A DNA stretch of 16,835 bases, taken from NCBI GenBank assembly GCA_964611645.1, contig CAZTAO010000079.1:1-16835 (forward strand), given 5' to 3'. This document shows, one piece after another, positions 7,674 through 14,081 of the stretch. The stretch comes from CAZTAO01 sp964611645 (GTDB lineage: Bacteria; Armatimonadota; UBA5829). The notes under the pieces are model-generated. The model was not told where the DNA came from and searched no databases. It saw only the letters and a list, made by a program, of their open reading frames with translations. How positions within the stretch are numbered: the stretch's first letter is position 1; the number at the start of each line of letters is the position of its first letter. The position numbers and the translations under genes are program-made.

Positions 7674-7736
7674 TGACAGTTGCTCCTTAGGTTAGGCACG
7701 AAGCCTCATTGTGTAGCGAGAGAAGTGACACCAAAT

Positions 7737-8615
7737 CTAGAATGGAACGAGGATATCAAGAAGACGCTGCAGATCCTCGTCTGAGTAGAAGAATATCTCT
7801 ATCCGGCCTCGGTCTTTGCCCTTTACAAGGTTCACCTTGGTCTTGAACGCTCGGGAAAGCGCGACTGCAATGTCGTCCATGTGCGGGTCCGACGGCTCCG
7901 TGCGTGTTTCACGTGAAACACCCGTCGTTACGGCTTCCCCCACGCTAGTTTCGCAGGCCGGCCAGAACTTCGCGGCCTGTTCCGTCTCGCGCACCGTCAT
8001 GCCGCCATCGCCTGCCGCGACAGCCAGCGAAACCTTGTGATGGTCATCATCAACCGCCAGAATAGCCCGCGCGTGCCCCTCACTCAACTGTCCCGCCTTG
8101 ACCATCTCCAGAACAGCCTCAGGCAGACCAAGAAGTCTCATTGTGTTGGCTACACCTGACCGACTCTTTCCCAGCCTTGCCGCGATCTCTTCCTGCGATA
8201 GCTGAAACTCATCGGACAAGCGCTTATACGCCCGCGCTGCGTCCACGGCATTGATGTCTTCACGTTGCAGGTTCTCGATCAGCGCGACTTCCAAGCTCTG
8301 TTCGTCGGTAAAATCACGCACTACAGCCGGAATCGTCGCCAAGCCAGCAGCCCTGGCCGCCCGGAGCCTGCGCTCACCCGCCACCAACTCATACGACCCA
8401 CCAGCCTTCCCCCGGACCACGATCGGTTGAACCACACCATGCACCCTCACCGAACTGACCAGATCGTGGAACTTGTCATCGTCCAGGCTAGTCCTCGGTT
8501 GATACTGGTTGAACTCAATCCGTGAAACCTCTACCTCGGCCACGCCGGCCTCCGGCTCCTGATCCGCGCCCGGAATAAGCGCCGCAAGCCCTCTACCAAG
8601 TCCTTTTCTATCCAA
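7737..8615 (-). CDS. parB: Chromosome-partitioning protein ParB
   Basis: Centromere-binding CTPase clamp of the ParABS system, 292 residues. It opens with KGLGRGLAALIP, the short N-terminal segment that stimulates ParA ATPase. The CTP-binding core has GERR at 80-83, and ALIENLQREDIN follows at 111-122. A helix-turn-helix (about 139-165, LSQEEIAARLGKS) recognises parS. The C-terminal dimerisation domain spans about 248-292. The start is TTG inside the last codons of parA (8-bp overlap), with GAGG about nine nt upstream; an in-frame stop just upstream excludes a longer protein. A perfect parS site is embedded in the linker-coding part (residues 233-237), as also known for spo0J of Bacillus subtilis. 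Chromosomal rather than plasmid type is supported by the housekeeping neighbourhood. Confidence 0.97.
   Translation of the reverse strand: MDRKGLGRGLAALIPGADQEPEAGVAEVEVSRIEFNQYQPRTSLDDDKFHDLVSSVRVHGVVQPIVVRGKAGGSYELVAGERRLRAARAAGLATIPAVVRDFTDEQSLEVALIENLQREDINAVDAARAYKRLSDEFQLSQEEIAARLGKSRSGVANTMRLLGLPEAVLEMVKAGQLSEGHARAILAVDDDHHKVSLAVAAGDGGMTVRETEQAAKFWPACETSVGEAVTTGVSRETRTEPSDPHMDDIAVALSRAFKTKVNLVKGKDRGRIEIFFYSDEDLQRLLDILVPF
7905..7920. promoter_or_regulatory. parS: parS centromere site inside parB
   Basis: TGTTTCACGTGAAACA is a perfect 16-bp palindrome identical to the bacterial parS consensus. It lies within parB, where it encodes Val-Ser-Arg-Glu-Thr in the variable linker between the DNA-binding core and the dimerisation domain. 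ParB nucleates here and spreads or clamps along flanking DNA, and SMC is usually loaded at such sites. No second site was found in the window. Confidence 0.95.
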
Positions 8616-9369
8616 GCCCCATCACCTCTTCAGCGAATCCGGTGTACGCCTCTGCGCCCCTGGATTTCGCGTCGTAGTGGATAATCGGGAGTCCGTGGCT
8701 CGGGGCTTCGCTAAGCCTCACGTTTCGTGGCACCACAACAGTCGCCACCTTCTCCCGAAAGAACCGTCTTACCTCTTCAACCACCTGCTCAGAAAGCCTG
8801 GTGCGGTAATCGAACATTGTCAGGAGCACCTTCCCTACTTCCAAGTTGGGGTTCAGGTGTCGCTTCACCAGATCCACCGTCCTCAGAAGTTGGCTAATTC
8901 CCTCAAGCGCGTAATACTCGCACTGAATCGGCAGGAGCACGAACTCCGCCGCGGATAGCACGTTGACAGTCAGCAGGCCCAGCGATGGCGGACAATCGAC
9001 CACCACGTAGTCATACTTCTGATCCACCTGCTCCAAGGCCTTCTTCAGCTTCGTTTCCCTGGACAGCATCGACATAAGTTCGATGTCCGCGCCAGCGAGT
9101 TCCAGCCTTGCCGGGACCAGGTGCAGATTAGGCCACTGCGTTTCCGCAATCACATCCGAAAACGGAACTTCGTTGACCAGCACGTCATACACGCACCGGG
9201 AAAGGTCGGCTTTCACAATACCCACGCCACTGGTCGCATTACCCTGAGGATCCATGTCCACCAGCAGCGTCCTCTTCCCGGCAGCAGCCATGCACGCCGC
9301 CAGGTTGACCGCCGTCGTCGTCTTTCCCACGCCACCTTTTTGGTTGACTACCGCAAAAACCCGGCCCAT
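8608..9369 (-). CDS. parA: Chromosome-partitioning ATPase ParA (Soj-type)
   Basis: A 253-residue MinD/ParA-family P-loop ATPase that forms nucleoid-bound dimers and moves ParB-parS complexes. The deviant Walker A KGGVGKTT is at 11-18 with the signature lysine K12. The Walker A'/switch I region LVDMDPQGNAT is at 36-46. Walker B / DCPPSLG is at 125-131, and the C-terminal RLSEAPSHG is at 218-226. There is no N-terminal DNA-binding helix-turn-helix, so it is the chromosomal Soj type rather than the autorepressing plasmid type. The ATG has GAGAGG about 7 nt upstream. A 46-nt gap separates it from the signalling gene upstream. parB overlaps its 3' end by 8 nt. Confidence 0.97.
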   Translation of the reverse strand: MGRVFAVVNQKGGVGKTTTAVNLAACMAAAGKRTLLVDMDPQGNATSGVGIVKADLSRCVYDVLVNEVPFSDVIAETQWPNLHLVPARLELAGADIELMSMLSRETKLKKALEQVDQKYDYVVVDCPPSLGLLTVNVLSAAEFVLLPIQCEYYALEGISQLLRTVDLVKRHLNPNLEVGKVLLTMFDYRTRLSEQVVEEVRRFFREKVATVVVPRNVRLSEAPSHGLPIIHYDAKSRGAEAYTGFAEEVMGLG

Positions 9370-9415
9370 ACGTTTTCCTCTCCGTGCTGACTACTCTATC
9401 AGCCATTCCCCTATA

Positions 9416-10789
9416 TTACCACGAATCGGGGAAAGCCTCCAGAGTCAAATCCGCTTCTCTGGACTGCGCGCCCTTTTCCATCATAACCCAAGTGCCGCTC
9501 TTGTCCGTCGCCAGATAGACAGCATCCACCAGCGACAGGATCAAGGAGTATCCCAAGCCCATCGACCGCGTGGTGGAGTACCTCATCAGCGTAGCGCGCG
9601 GCAACACCAATTCGTCCATCCCGTGCCCATGATCCACAATGAGCACCTGCACTCTGCCCTCTTTCAGGCCTACTCGTGCAATCCCACCAGTCGCATGCTT
9701 CACCGCGTTAGCAGCCGCCTCACCCGCAGCGGTCACCAGCCAGTAGCTGTCATCCTCGCTCACACTCGCAAGAGAACACGCAGACTTGATCTCAGTTCGA
9801 AGTCCACTCAGCCCGTCCGCGCTGTTCATCTCAATGAGCGCGGCATTCGGCGCAATTAGCCGCTCAATCTGATCTTTCTCAACCAGGTTCAGCTTCCCGT
9901 CAGTGACTGCCAGAATGGTGCTTCTGTAGAACTCCCGCTTTGTCTCTTCAGCCTCTACCTGTATCCGAAGCTCCCGCTCTCTGCCCTCTCGGAGGTCTTC
10001 CTCCGCCTGTCTGCGTTCCGTAACGTCATCGCTCACACTGAGCAGGCCAACAACCCTGCCTTCCGCGTCCTGCAGCGGCACCCTGCTCCGGTCAAAGCAA
10101 CGCTCAGCGCCATCGCCCGTCGTGACCACTTCAGAAACATGCAAGTCAGGTGTGTTATCGCGCATAACCCGAGCTTCTCGCTCCGCCAAAACGGCGGCGA
10201 CACCCAAGGTGGTCGGCAGTTGATCATCTGTCTTGCCTACTATCTCATCCGGCGACCCCAGCCCAACCGTCAGCGCGTAGTTGAGGTTGCACCCCTCGTA
10301 GACTAGCTTGTCATTCTTCCACGCAACAGCCTGCGGGATATTGTCCATAACTCTGCGCAGCAGCTCGCCCTGAGTCCTTAGCGCCTTCTCCGCCCATTTC
10401 CTCTGCCTACGCTGGACTACCTCTGCGAGCTCCCGCCTGACCGCCGGGATCAGCCGACCGTAGCTGCCCTTCACGATGTAATCGTGCGCCCCAGCCCTCA
10501 TGGCTTCAACCGCGATGTCCTCGCCGATGTTGCCCGAGACTATAATGAAAGGCAGATCGATGCCCGTACTTCCCATCACCTTCAGAGCCGCAAGTCCCGT
10601 GAACTGAGGCATTACGTAGTCTGAGATGACGATGTCCCACTCTTTGTCGGCCAATGCCCGCAGCATCGCCTCCCGATCCTGCACGCGCTCAAACAGAGGG
10701 TTGTAGTCCCCCTTCTTGAGCTCTCTGATGAGCAGGAGGGCGTCGTCCTCGGAGTCTTCCAGTATTAGTACCCTAAGATCCTCAGGCAT
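9416..10789 (-). CDS. Receiver-PAS-ATPase signalling protein (RsbW-like catalytic domain)
   Basis: A 457-residue multidomain regulator. Residues 5-122 are a response-regulator receiver with acidic pair E11-D12, phosphoacceptor D57 (ISDYVMP) and conserved K107 (YIVKGS). Residues about 140-265 are a PAS sensor domain ending in the usual SVSDDVTERRQ junction. A charged helical linker and a REFYRSTILAVTDGKL segment follow. The C-terminus (about 320-445) is a HATPase_c_2 fold with N-box GEAAANAVKHA (N361), G1 DHGHGMD and G2 MGLGYS. No DHp helix or phosphorylatable H-box histidine is visible. It is therefore not a conventional histidine kinase and resembles the anti-sigma/serine kinase branch (RsbW, SpoIIAB). 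I chose the ATG at 10787-10789 because AGAGGA precedes it; a TTG 30 nt upstream, abutting the argG stop, lacks a binding site. Partners are unknown. Confidence 0.87.
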   Translation of the reverse strand: MPEDLRVLILEDSEDDALLLIRELKKGDYNPLFERVQDREAMLRALADKEWDIVISDYVMPQFTGLAALKVMGSTGIDLPFIIVSGNIGEDIAVEAMRAGAHDYIVKGSYGRLIPAVRRELAEVVQRRQRKWAEKALRTQGELLRRVMDNIPQAVAWKNDKLVYEGCNLNYALTVGLGSPDEIVGKTDDQLPTTLGVAAVLAEREARVMRDNTPDLHVSEVVTTGDGAERCFDRSRVPLQDAEGRVVGLLSVSDDVTERRQAEEDLREGRERELRIQVEAEETKREFYRSTILAVTDGKLNLVEKDQIERLIAPNAALIEMNSADGLSGLRTEIKSACSLASVSEDDSYWLVTAAGEAAANAVKHATGGIARVGLKEGRVQVLIVDHGHGMDELVLPRATLMRYSTTRSMGLGYSLILSLVDAVYLATDKSGTWVMMEKGAQSREADLTLEAFPDSW

Positions 10790-10819
10790 GGTATCCTCTA
10801 TGTGGGTCTTCTCACTCAA

Positions 10820-12007
10820 CTACAGACCGAGCGTCTTGAACATCCTGGCCTGCATACCGTGGGTCTTGACTATGCCGACGGCCTCGCTCTGGTCGAAGGT
10901 CTTGCTGTCGAAGCTTGCCAGATCCTCATTGTACAACGCATACTTACTCGCGCGACCTATCACACTGCAACTGCCCTTGAACAATCGCAAGCGGACCGTC
11001 CCCGCAACCCGGCGCTGAATCGTATTGATGAAGGCTTCCAGGTCGTCCTTGAATGGGTCATACCACAGGCCGGCATACGCCAACTTGCCCCACTGCTGGT
11101 CCACCATCACCTTGAACTCCCGCTCAGCAGCGGTGCATACAAGAGCCTCCATAGCCGCGTGCGCCGGAATAATCACTTTTGCCGCCGGGCACTCATAGTT
11201 CTCGCGCACCTTCAGGCCAAGTATTCGGTCTTCCATGATGTCGATGCGCCCAACGCCGTTATCGCCGGCGAGTTGGTGCACTTTCTGTATCAGTTGCACT
11301 GGCTTCATCCTGACGCCGTCCACAGCCACGGGAACGCCATTCTCAAACTCAAGGTCAAGCTCAGTGGGAGTGTTGGGAGCGTCCACGGGATTCTTGGTCC
11401 ATGTGAAGATCTCCTCCGGCGGCGCGTAGTCCGGCTCCTCGAGCCTTCCACCCTCTATGCTGCGGCCCCAGAGGTTCTCGTCGATGCTCCAAATCTTGTC
11501 TTTGCTCTGCCCGACCGGAATCCCCTTTTTCGCTGCGTACTCCAACTCCCAGGTCCTGGTGAGTGACCGCTCGCGCATCGGGGCGATGATGGGGGTGTCC
11601 GGCATCAGGGTCCGCATCACGAACTCGATTCTGAACTGGTCGTTGCCTTTGCCGGTACAGCCGTGGCAGAATGCATCCGCGCCGATCTTCTGAGCTATCT
11701 CGACTGCCTTCAGCGCAATCAACGGCCTGGCGATCGAGGTGCTTATCGGATATCCCTGGTAGTCGCCGTTAGCCTTGATTGCCGGGAAGATGTAGTTCTC
11801 AGCGAACTCATCCTTGGCGTCGAATGTGTATTGCTCGGTCCCAAGCAGCTTGGCCTTATCCTCGGCCTGCTTGAGTTCCGCTTCGGGCAAACCAACATCC
11901 ACGGTCACGGTAACCACGCGCTCGAAGCCGTAATCTTCCCTCATCATCGGTATGCAGACGGACGTATCCAGCCCGCCACTGTAAACTAGGACAACTGTCT
12001 TCGGCAT
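10820..12007 (-). CDS. argG: Argininosuccinate synthase
   Basis: Condenses citrulline and aspartate using ATP to give argininosuccinate, the penultimate step of arginine synthesis, in the cytosol. The 395-residue length is standard. The N-terminal ATP pyrophosphatase loop is YSGGLDTSV (residues 9-17). Other conserved stretches are CHGCTGKGNDQFR, the EYAAKKGIPV segment, KDKIWSIDENLWGRS (often 'YSxDxNLWG') and the C-terminal KGSCSVIGR. The ATG has a good GGAGGA five nt upstream, immediately next to the left inverted repeat of the inserted cassette. argH, the usual follow-on gene, is absent from the window; a signalling gene follows instead. Confidence 0.97.
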   Translation of the reverse strand: MPKTVVLVYSGGLDTSVCIPMMREDYGFERVVTVTVDVGLPEAELKQAEDKAKLLGTEQYTFDAKDEFAENYIFPAIKANGDYQGYPISTSIARPLIALKAVEIAQKIGADAFCHGCTGKGNDQFRIEFVMRTLMPDTPIIAPMRERSLTRTWELEYAAKKGIPVGQSKDKIWSIDENLWGRSIEGGRLEEPDYAPPEEIFTWTKNPVDAPNTPTELDLEFENGVPVAVDGVRMKPVQLIQKVHQLAGDNGVGRIDIMEDRILGLKVRENYECPAAKVIIPAHAAMEALVCTAAEREFKVMVDQQWGKLAYAGLWYDPFKDDLEAFINTIQRRVAGTVRLRLFKGSCSVIGRASKYALYNEDLASFDSKTFDQSEAVGIVKTHGMQARMFKTLGL

Positions 12008-12023
12008 CTTCTTCCTCCGTTAA

Positions 12024-12054
12024 GAGCAGAGGAGCGGAGAAGCAGAGAGCAGAG
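12024..12054. repeat. Left inverted repeat of the four-helix-bundle cassette
   Basis: A 31-nt purine-rich sequence that is the inverted copy of 12450-12479. The outer 9 nt (GAGCAGAGG) and inner 18 nt (GAGAAGCAGAGAGCAGAG) match perfectly; a 3-4 nt segment between them differs (AGCG versus GCT). It lies between the argG ribosome binding site and the end of the four-helix-bundle gene. Confidence 0.85.
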
Positions 12055-12056
12055 AC

Positions 12057-12437
12057 TCAAGTCTCCACGTCTGCTATCGTTTTCCACTTCCCCAGAGTAT
12101 TTCGGAATGCAGTAAGCATTCTCCCGAGATCTTCCGCGGCCCTGTAAGCGCGGCCCAACTCTTGTTCTCCCACAAATCCCTGCGACTTAGCTATCATGAG
12201 GTGAGATATCGACTCACAGAGCGATCCATAGGCAATCTCGACATAGCGAGAGAAGTCCTTATCTGACGAGCGCGAGCTGCCTTCGGCGATGTTGGCCCCA
12301 ACTGAGACGGCCGCGCGCCTCAACTGCGACGTCAGCCCGAAACGCTCGTCGGTTGGGAAGCAGGCAGACACTTCGCATATCAGATTCGCATACTCAAGAC
12401 TCTTGCGCCAAACGTCAAGCTTCTCGAATCTGAACAT
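12057..12437 (-). CDS. Four-helix-bundle protein (23S rRNA intervening-sequence / S23 type)
   Basis: A 126-residue protein of the four-helix-bundle family found in 23S rRNA intervening sequences and related to the Avd accessory protein of diversity-generating retroelements. Diagnostic stretches are FEKLDVWRKSLEYA at the start, FPTDERFGLTSQLRRAAVSVGANIAEGSSR in the middle and YGSLCESISHLMIAK, then helices to about residue 118. The molecular function of stand-alone copies is not established; some bind nucleic acid. It sits between argF and argG without relation to arginine synthesis. The ATG is preceded by GAGGAG nine nt upstream, and this binding site is supplied by the right inverted repeat. 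The stop lies 3 nt from the left repeat, and its last codons form a small GAGACT-AGTCTC dyad (12054-12067). Confidence 0.9.
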   Translation of the reverse strand: MFRFEKLDVWRKSLEYANLICEVSACFPTDERFGLTSQLRRAAVSVGANIAEGSSRSSDKDFSRYVEIAYGSLCESISHLMIAKSQGFVGEQELGRAYRAAEDLGRMLTAFRNTLGKWKTIADVET

Positions 12438-12449
12438 GACACCGTGCTC

Positions 12450-12479
12450 CTCTGCTCTCTGCTTCTCAGCCCTCTGCTC
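12450..12479. repeat. Right inverted repeat of the four-helix-bundle cassette
   Basis: A 30-nt copy complementary to 12024-12054, starting directly after the argF TGA stop. It contains the GAGGAG-adjacent purine tract that serves as ribosome binding site for the four-helix-bundle gene. In a transcript crossing both repeats the arms could pair into a stem of about 27 bp with a small internal bulge. Confidence 0.85.
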
Positions 12480-14066
12480 TCAGGCCCGCCCAACCAGCGC
12501 CATAACCGCTTTCTGCACATGCAGGCGGTTCTCGGCTTCCTGGAAGACCACACTTTGGTCGCTGTCGATGACTTCCGCAGTGACTTCCAGCCCTCGGTGG
12601 GCGGGCAGGCAGTGTTCAAATATCGCGTCGGGTTTGGCGGCCTGCATGAGCTCGGCGTTTACCTGGAAGTTGGCGAATGCTTTCTCCCGTTCCGCCGCTT
12701 CGCTCTCCTGGCCCATACTGGCCCACACGTCGGTATATACTACGTCCGCGTTCTCAGCCGCGGCAAATGGGTCGTTCAGAACTTCGATCTTGGCGCCCGT
12801 GTCCTTGGCGAAGGCGACTGCCGCGCCGGTGATGCTTTCCATCGGCTCATACCCCTTGGGGCAGCCGATGGCGAAATGCACGCCAACTTTGGCGGCGAGA
12901 AGCATCAGCGAATGCGCTACGTTGTTGCCATCCCCAATGAACGCTAGCTTCCGTCCTGCGAGGTCGCCCTTCTTCTCAAGGATCGTATAGAAGTCAGCCA
13001 GCGCCTGGCAGGGATGCTCCAGATCGGACAAGCCGTTGATCACGGGAACGTCCGCGTACTTTGCCAGTTCGGTAACTGTCTCGTGCGCAAAAGTCCTGGC
13101 CATTATCATATCGACCATGCCGCTCAGAGTCCGCGAAACATCCGCAATGCTCTCCCGCTTGCCCAGGCTGATGTCAGCCGGCTGCAGGTATATACCATGC
13201 CCGCCCAACTGGAAGATACCGGTCTCAAAGGAGACACGAGTCCTCAAAGACTGCTTCTCAAATATCATCGCCAAAGTCTTGCCCGCCAGGACAGCGCGTT
13301 GGTTCAGCGGATGGCAGATGTTCTCCTTCAACTTGCGCGTGACTTCAAATATGGCATCTATCTCATCGCGGCTGAGGTCTGCTATCTCCAGAAGATCCTT
13401 GCCGGCCATACTCTGCCCTGCTTCTGAACTGCATAAAGGCGCGATCTCCAGGTGAGCCTTGCCGGCCATCACACGAACCGCTTCCGAAATGTTTTCTGTT
13501 AGTCTGCTCTCCAACTTGCTCTCACGTCCTATTTCGTGTTCCTTCTTGGGGCTATCCCCAACCACTGCTACAACCTCAGCCCTGACCCGCTCCAACTTCA
13601 CTCCGAGTTTCTGCAAAACTCGCCCGGCCACGCCTTCGCCTTCGCCGATCAGTCCGAGCAGGAGATGCTCAGTGCCGATGTAATCGTGCCCCAGCATCTT
13701 CGACTCATCGTAGGCAAGATCAATTACTCGCTTCGCCCTCGGGGTCAATTGTATATCTTGCTTGAGTCGGCCTTCGCCCCGGGTCACCTGTCGTTCTACC
13801 TCCGCCCTGACCTGCCTAAGGCTAACCCCCGAGCGATCAAGAATCCGTGCGGCAAGGCTGTCGTCTTCCCGAGCAAGCCCCAAGAGCAAATGCTCCGTCG
13901 AAACGTAATTCTGGCCCATCCGTGCCGCTTCTTCCTGCGCGAAGAAAACTACTCTTCTGGCCCTCTCGCTAAACCTCTGCCACATTTGCACGCCCCTACA
14001 ATGTGGAGCAGTGAACTTCCTGCCCATGTCTTTGAAGCCGAAGCAGAACTTTGGCCACATAATCAT
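12480..14066 (-). CDS. argF: Double Clp-N domain fused to ornithine carbamoyltransferase
   Basis: A 528-residue fusion. Residues 28-170 are two complete Clp N-terminal repeats as in ClpC: ERARRVVFFAQEEA, STEHLLLGL (E58), then TPRAKRVIDLAYDE and GTEHLLLGL (E133). No AAA+ ATPase module follows. Residues 220-528 are a complete ornithine carbamoyltransferase, which makes citrulline from ornithine and carbamoyl phosphate. It has SLRTRVSFE (273-281), HPCQALADF (351-359), IGDGNNVAHS (377-386) and HCLPAHRG (485-492). The linker (171-219) includes an imperfect duplication of the carbamoyltransferase start. E58 and E133 align with ClpC residues E32 and E106, known to bind phosphoarginine in Bacillus subtilis. 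The start is uncertain: ATGs at 14066 and 14060 share a GGAGGG signal, while the ATG at 13985 matches the usual ClpC start and has AGGGG. argD ends 15 nt upstream of the longest form. Confidence 0.92.
   Translation of the reverse strand: MIMWPKFCFGFKDMGRKFTAPHCRGVQMWQRFSERARRVVFFAQEEAARMGQNYVSTEHLLLGLAREDDSLAARILDRSGVSLRQVRAEVERQVTRGEGRLKQDIQLTPRAKRVIDLAYDESKMLGHDYIGTEHLLLGLIGEGEGVAGRVLQKLGVKLERVRAEVVAVVGDSPKKEHEIGRESKLESRLTENISEAVRVMAGKAHLEIAPLCSSEAGQSMAGKDLLEIADLSRDEIDAIFEVTRKLKENICHPLNQRAVLAGKTLAMIFEKQSLRTRVSFETGIFQLGGHGIYLQPADISLGKRESIADVSRTLSGMVDMIMARTFAHETVTELAKYADVPVINGLSDLEHPCQALADFYTILEKKGDLAGRKLAFIGDGNNVAHSLMLLAAKVGVHFAIGCPKGYEPMESITGAAVAFAKDTGAKIEVLNDPFAAAENADVVYTDVWASMGQESEAAEREKAFANFQVNAELMQAAKPDAIFEHCLPAHRGLEVTAEVIDSDQSVVFQEAENRLHVQKAVMALVGRA
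13381..13469 (-). repeat. 60-bp-offset direct duplication at the fusion junction
   Basis: Bases 13381-13409 and 13441-13469 agree at 25 of 29 positions and are exactly 60 bp (20 codons) apart. Both encode variants of MAGKxxLEIAxL (residues 200-211 and 220-231), the start of the carbamoyltransferase part. It looks like an in-frame partial duplication of the original argF start region, left between the Clp-N part and the enzyme. Confidence 0.8.
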
Positions 14067-14081
14067 GACCCTCCCAGCACA

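Larger units (their letters stand above)
12024..12479 (-). mobile_element. Inverted-repeat-bounded cassette carrying an IVP-type gene
   Basis: The interval contains exactly one gene (four-helix-bundle protein) framed by near-perfect inverted repeats. The right repeat starts at the base next to the argF stop codon; the left repeat ends just before the argG ribosome binding site. Neither neighbour is damaged. The arrangement matches intervening sequences of bacterial 23S rRNA, which carry terminal complementary arms and encode a related small protein. No transposase and no clear target-site duplication are seen, so mobility is inferred only from architecture. Confidence 0.45.

Noticed and set aside
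9406..9433. TTCCCC ... GGGGAA inverted repeat between the signalling gene and parA
   Set aside because: Only 6 bp with a 16-nt loop, partly inside the coding end, and no U-run follows, so it is not convincing as a terminator.
12480..14066. Possibility that the Clp-N and carbamoyltransferase parts are separate genes split by a stop or frameshift
   Set aside because: The frame is continuous, without a stop between residues 28 and 528, and both parts keep their conserved motifs in the same frame, so a fusion is the direct reading. Assembly error remains possible but is not indicated by the sequence.
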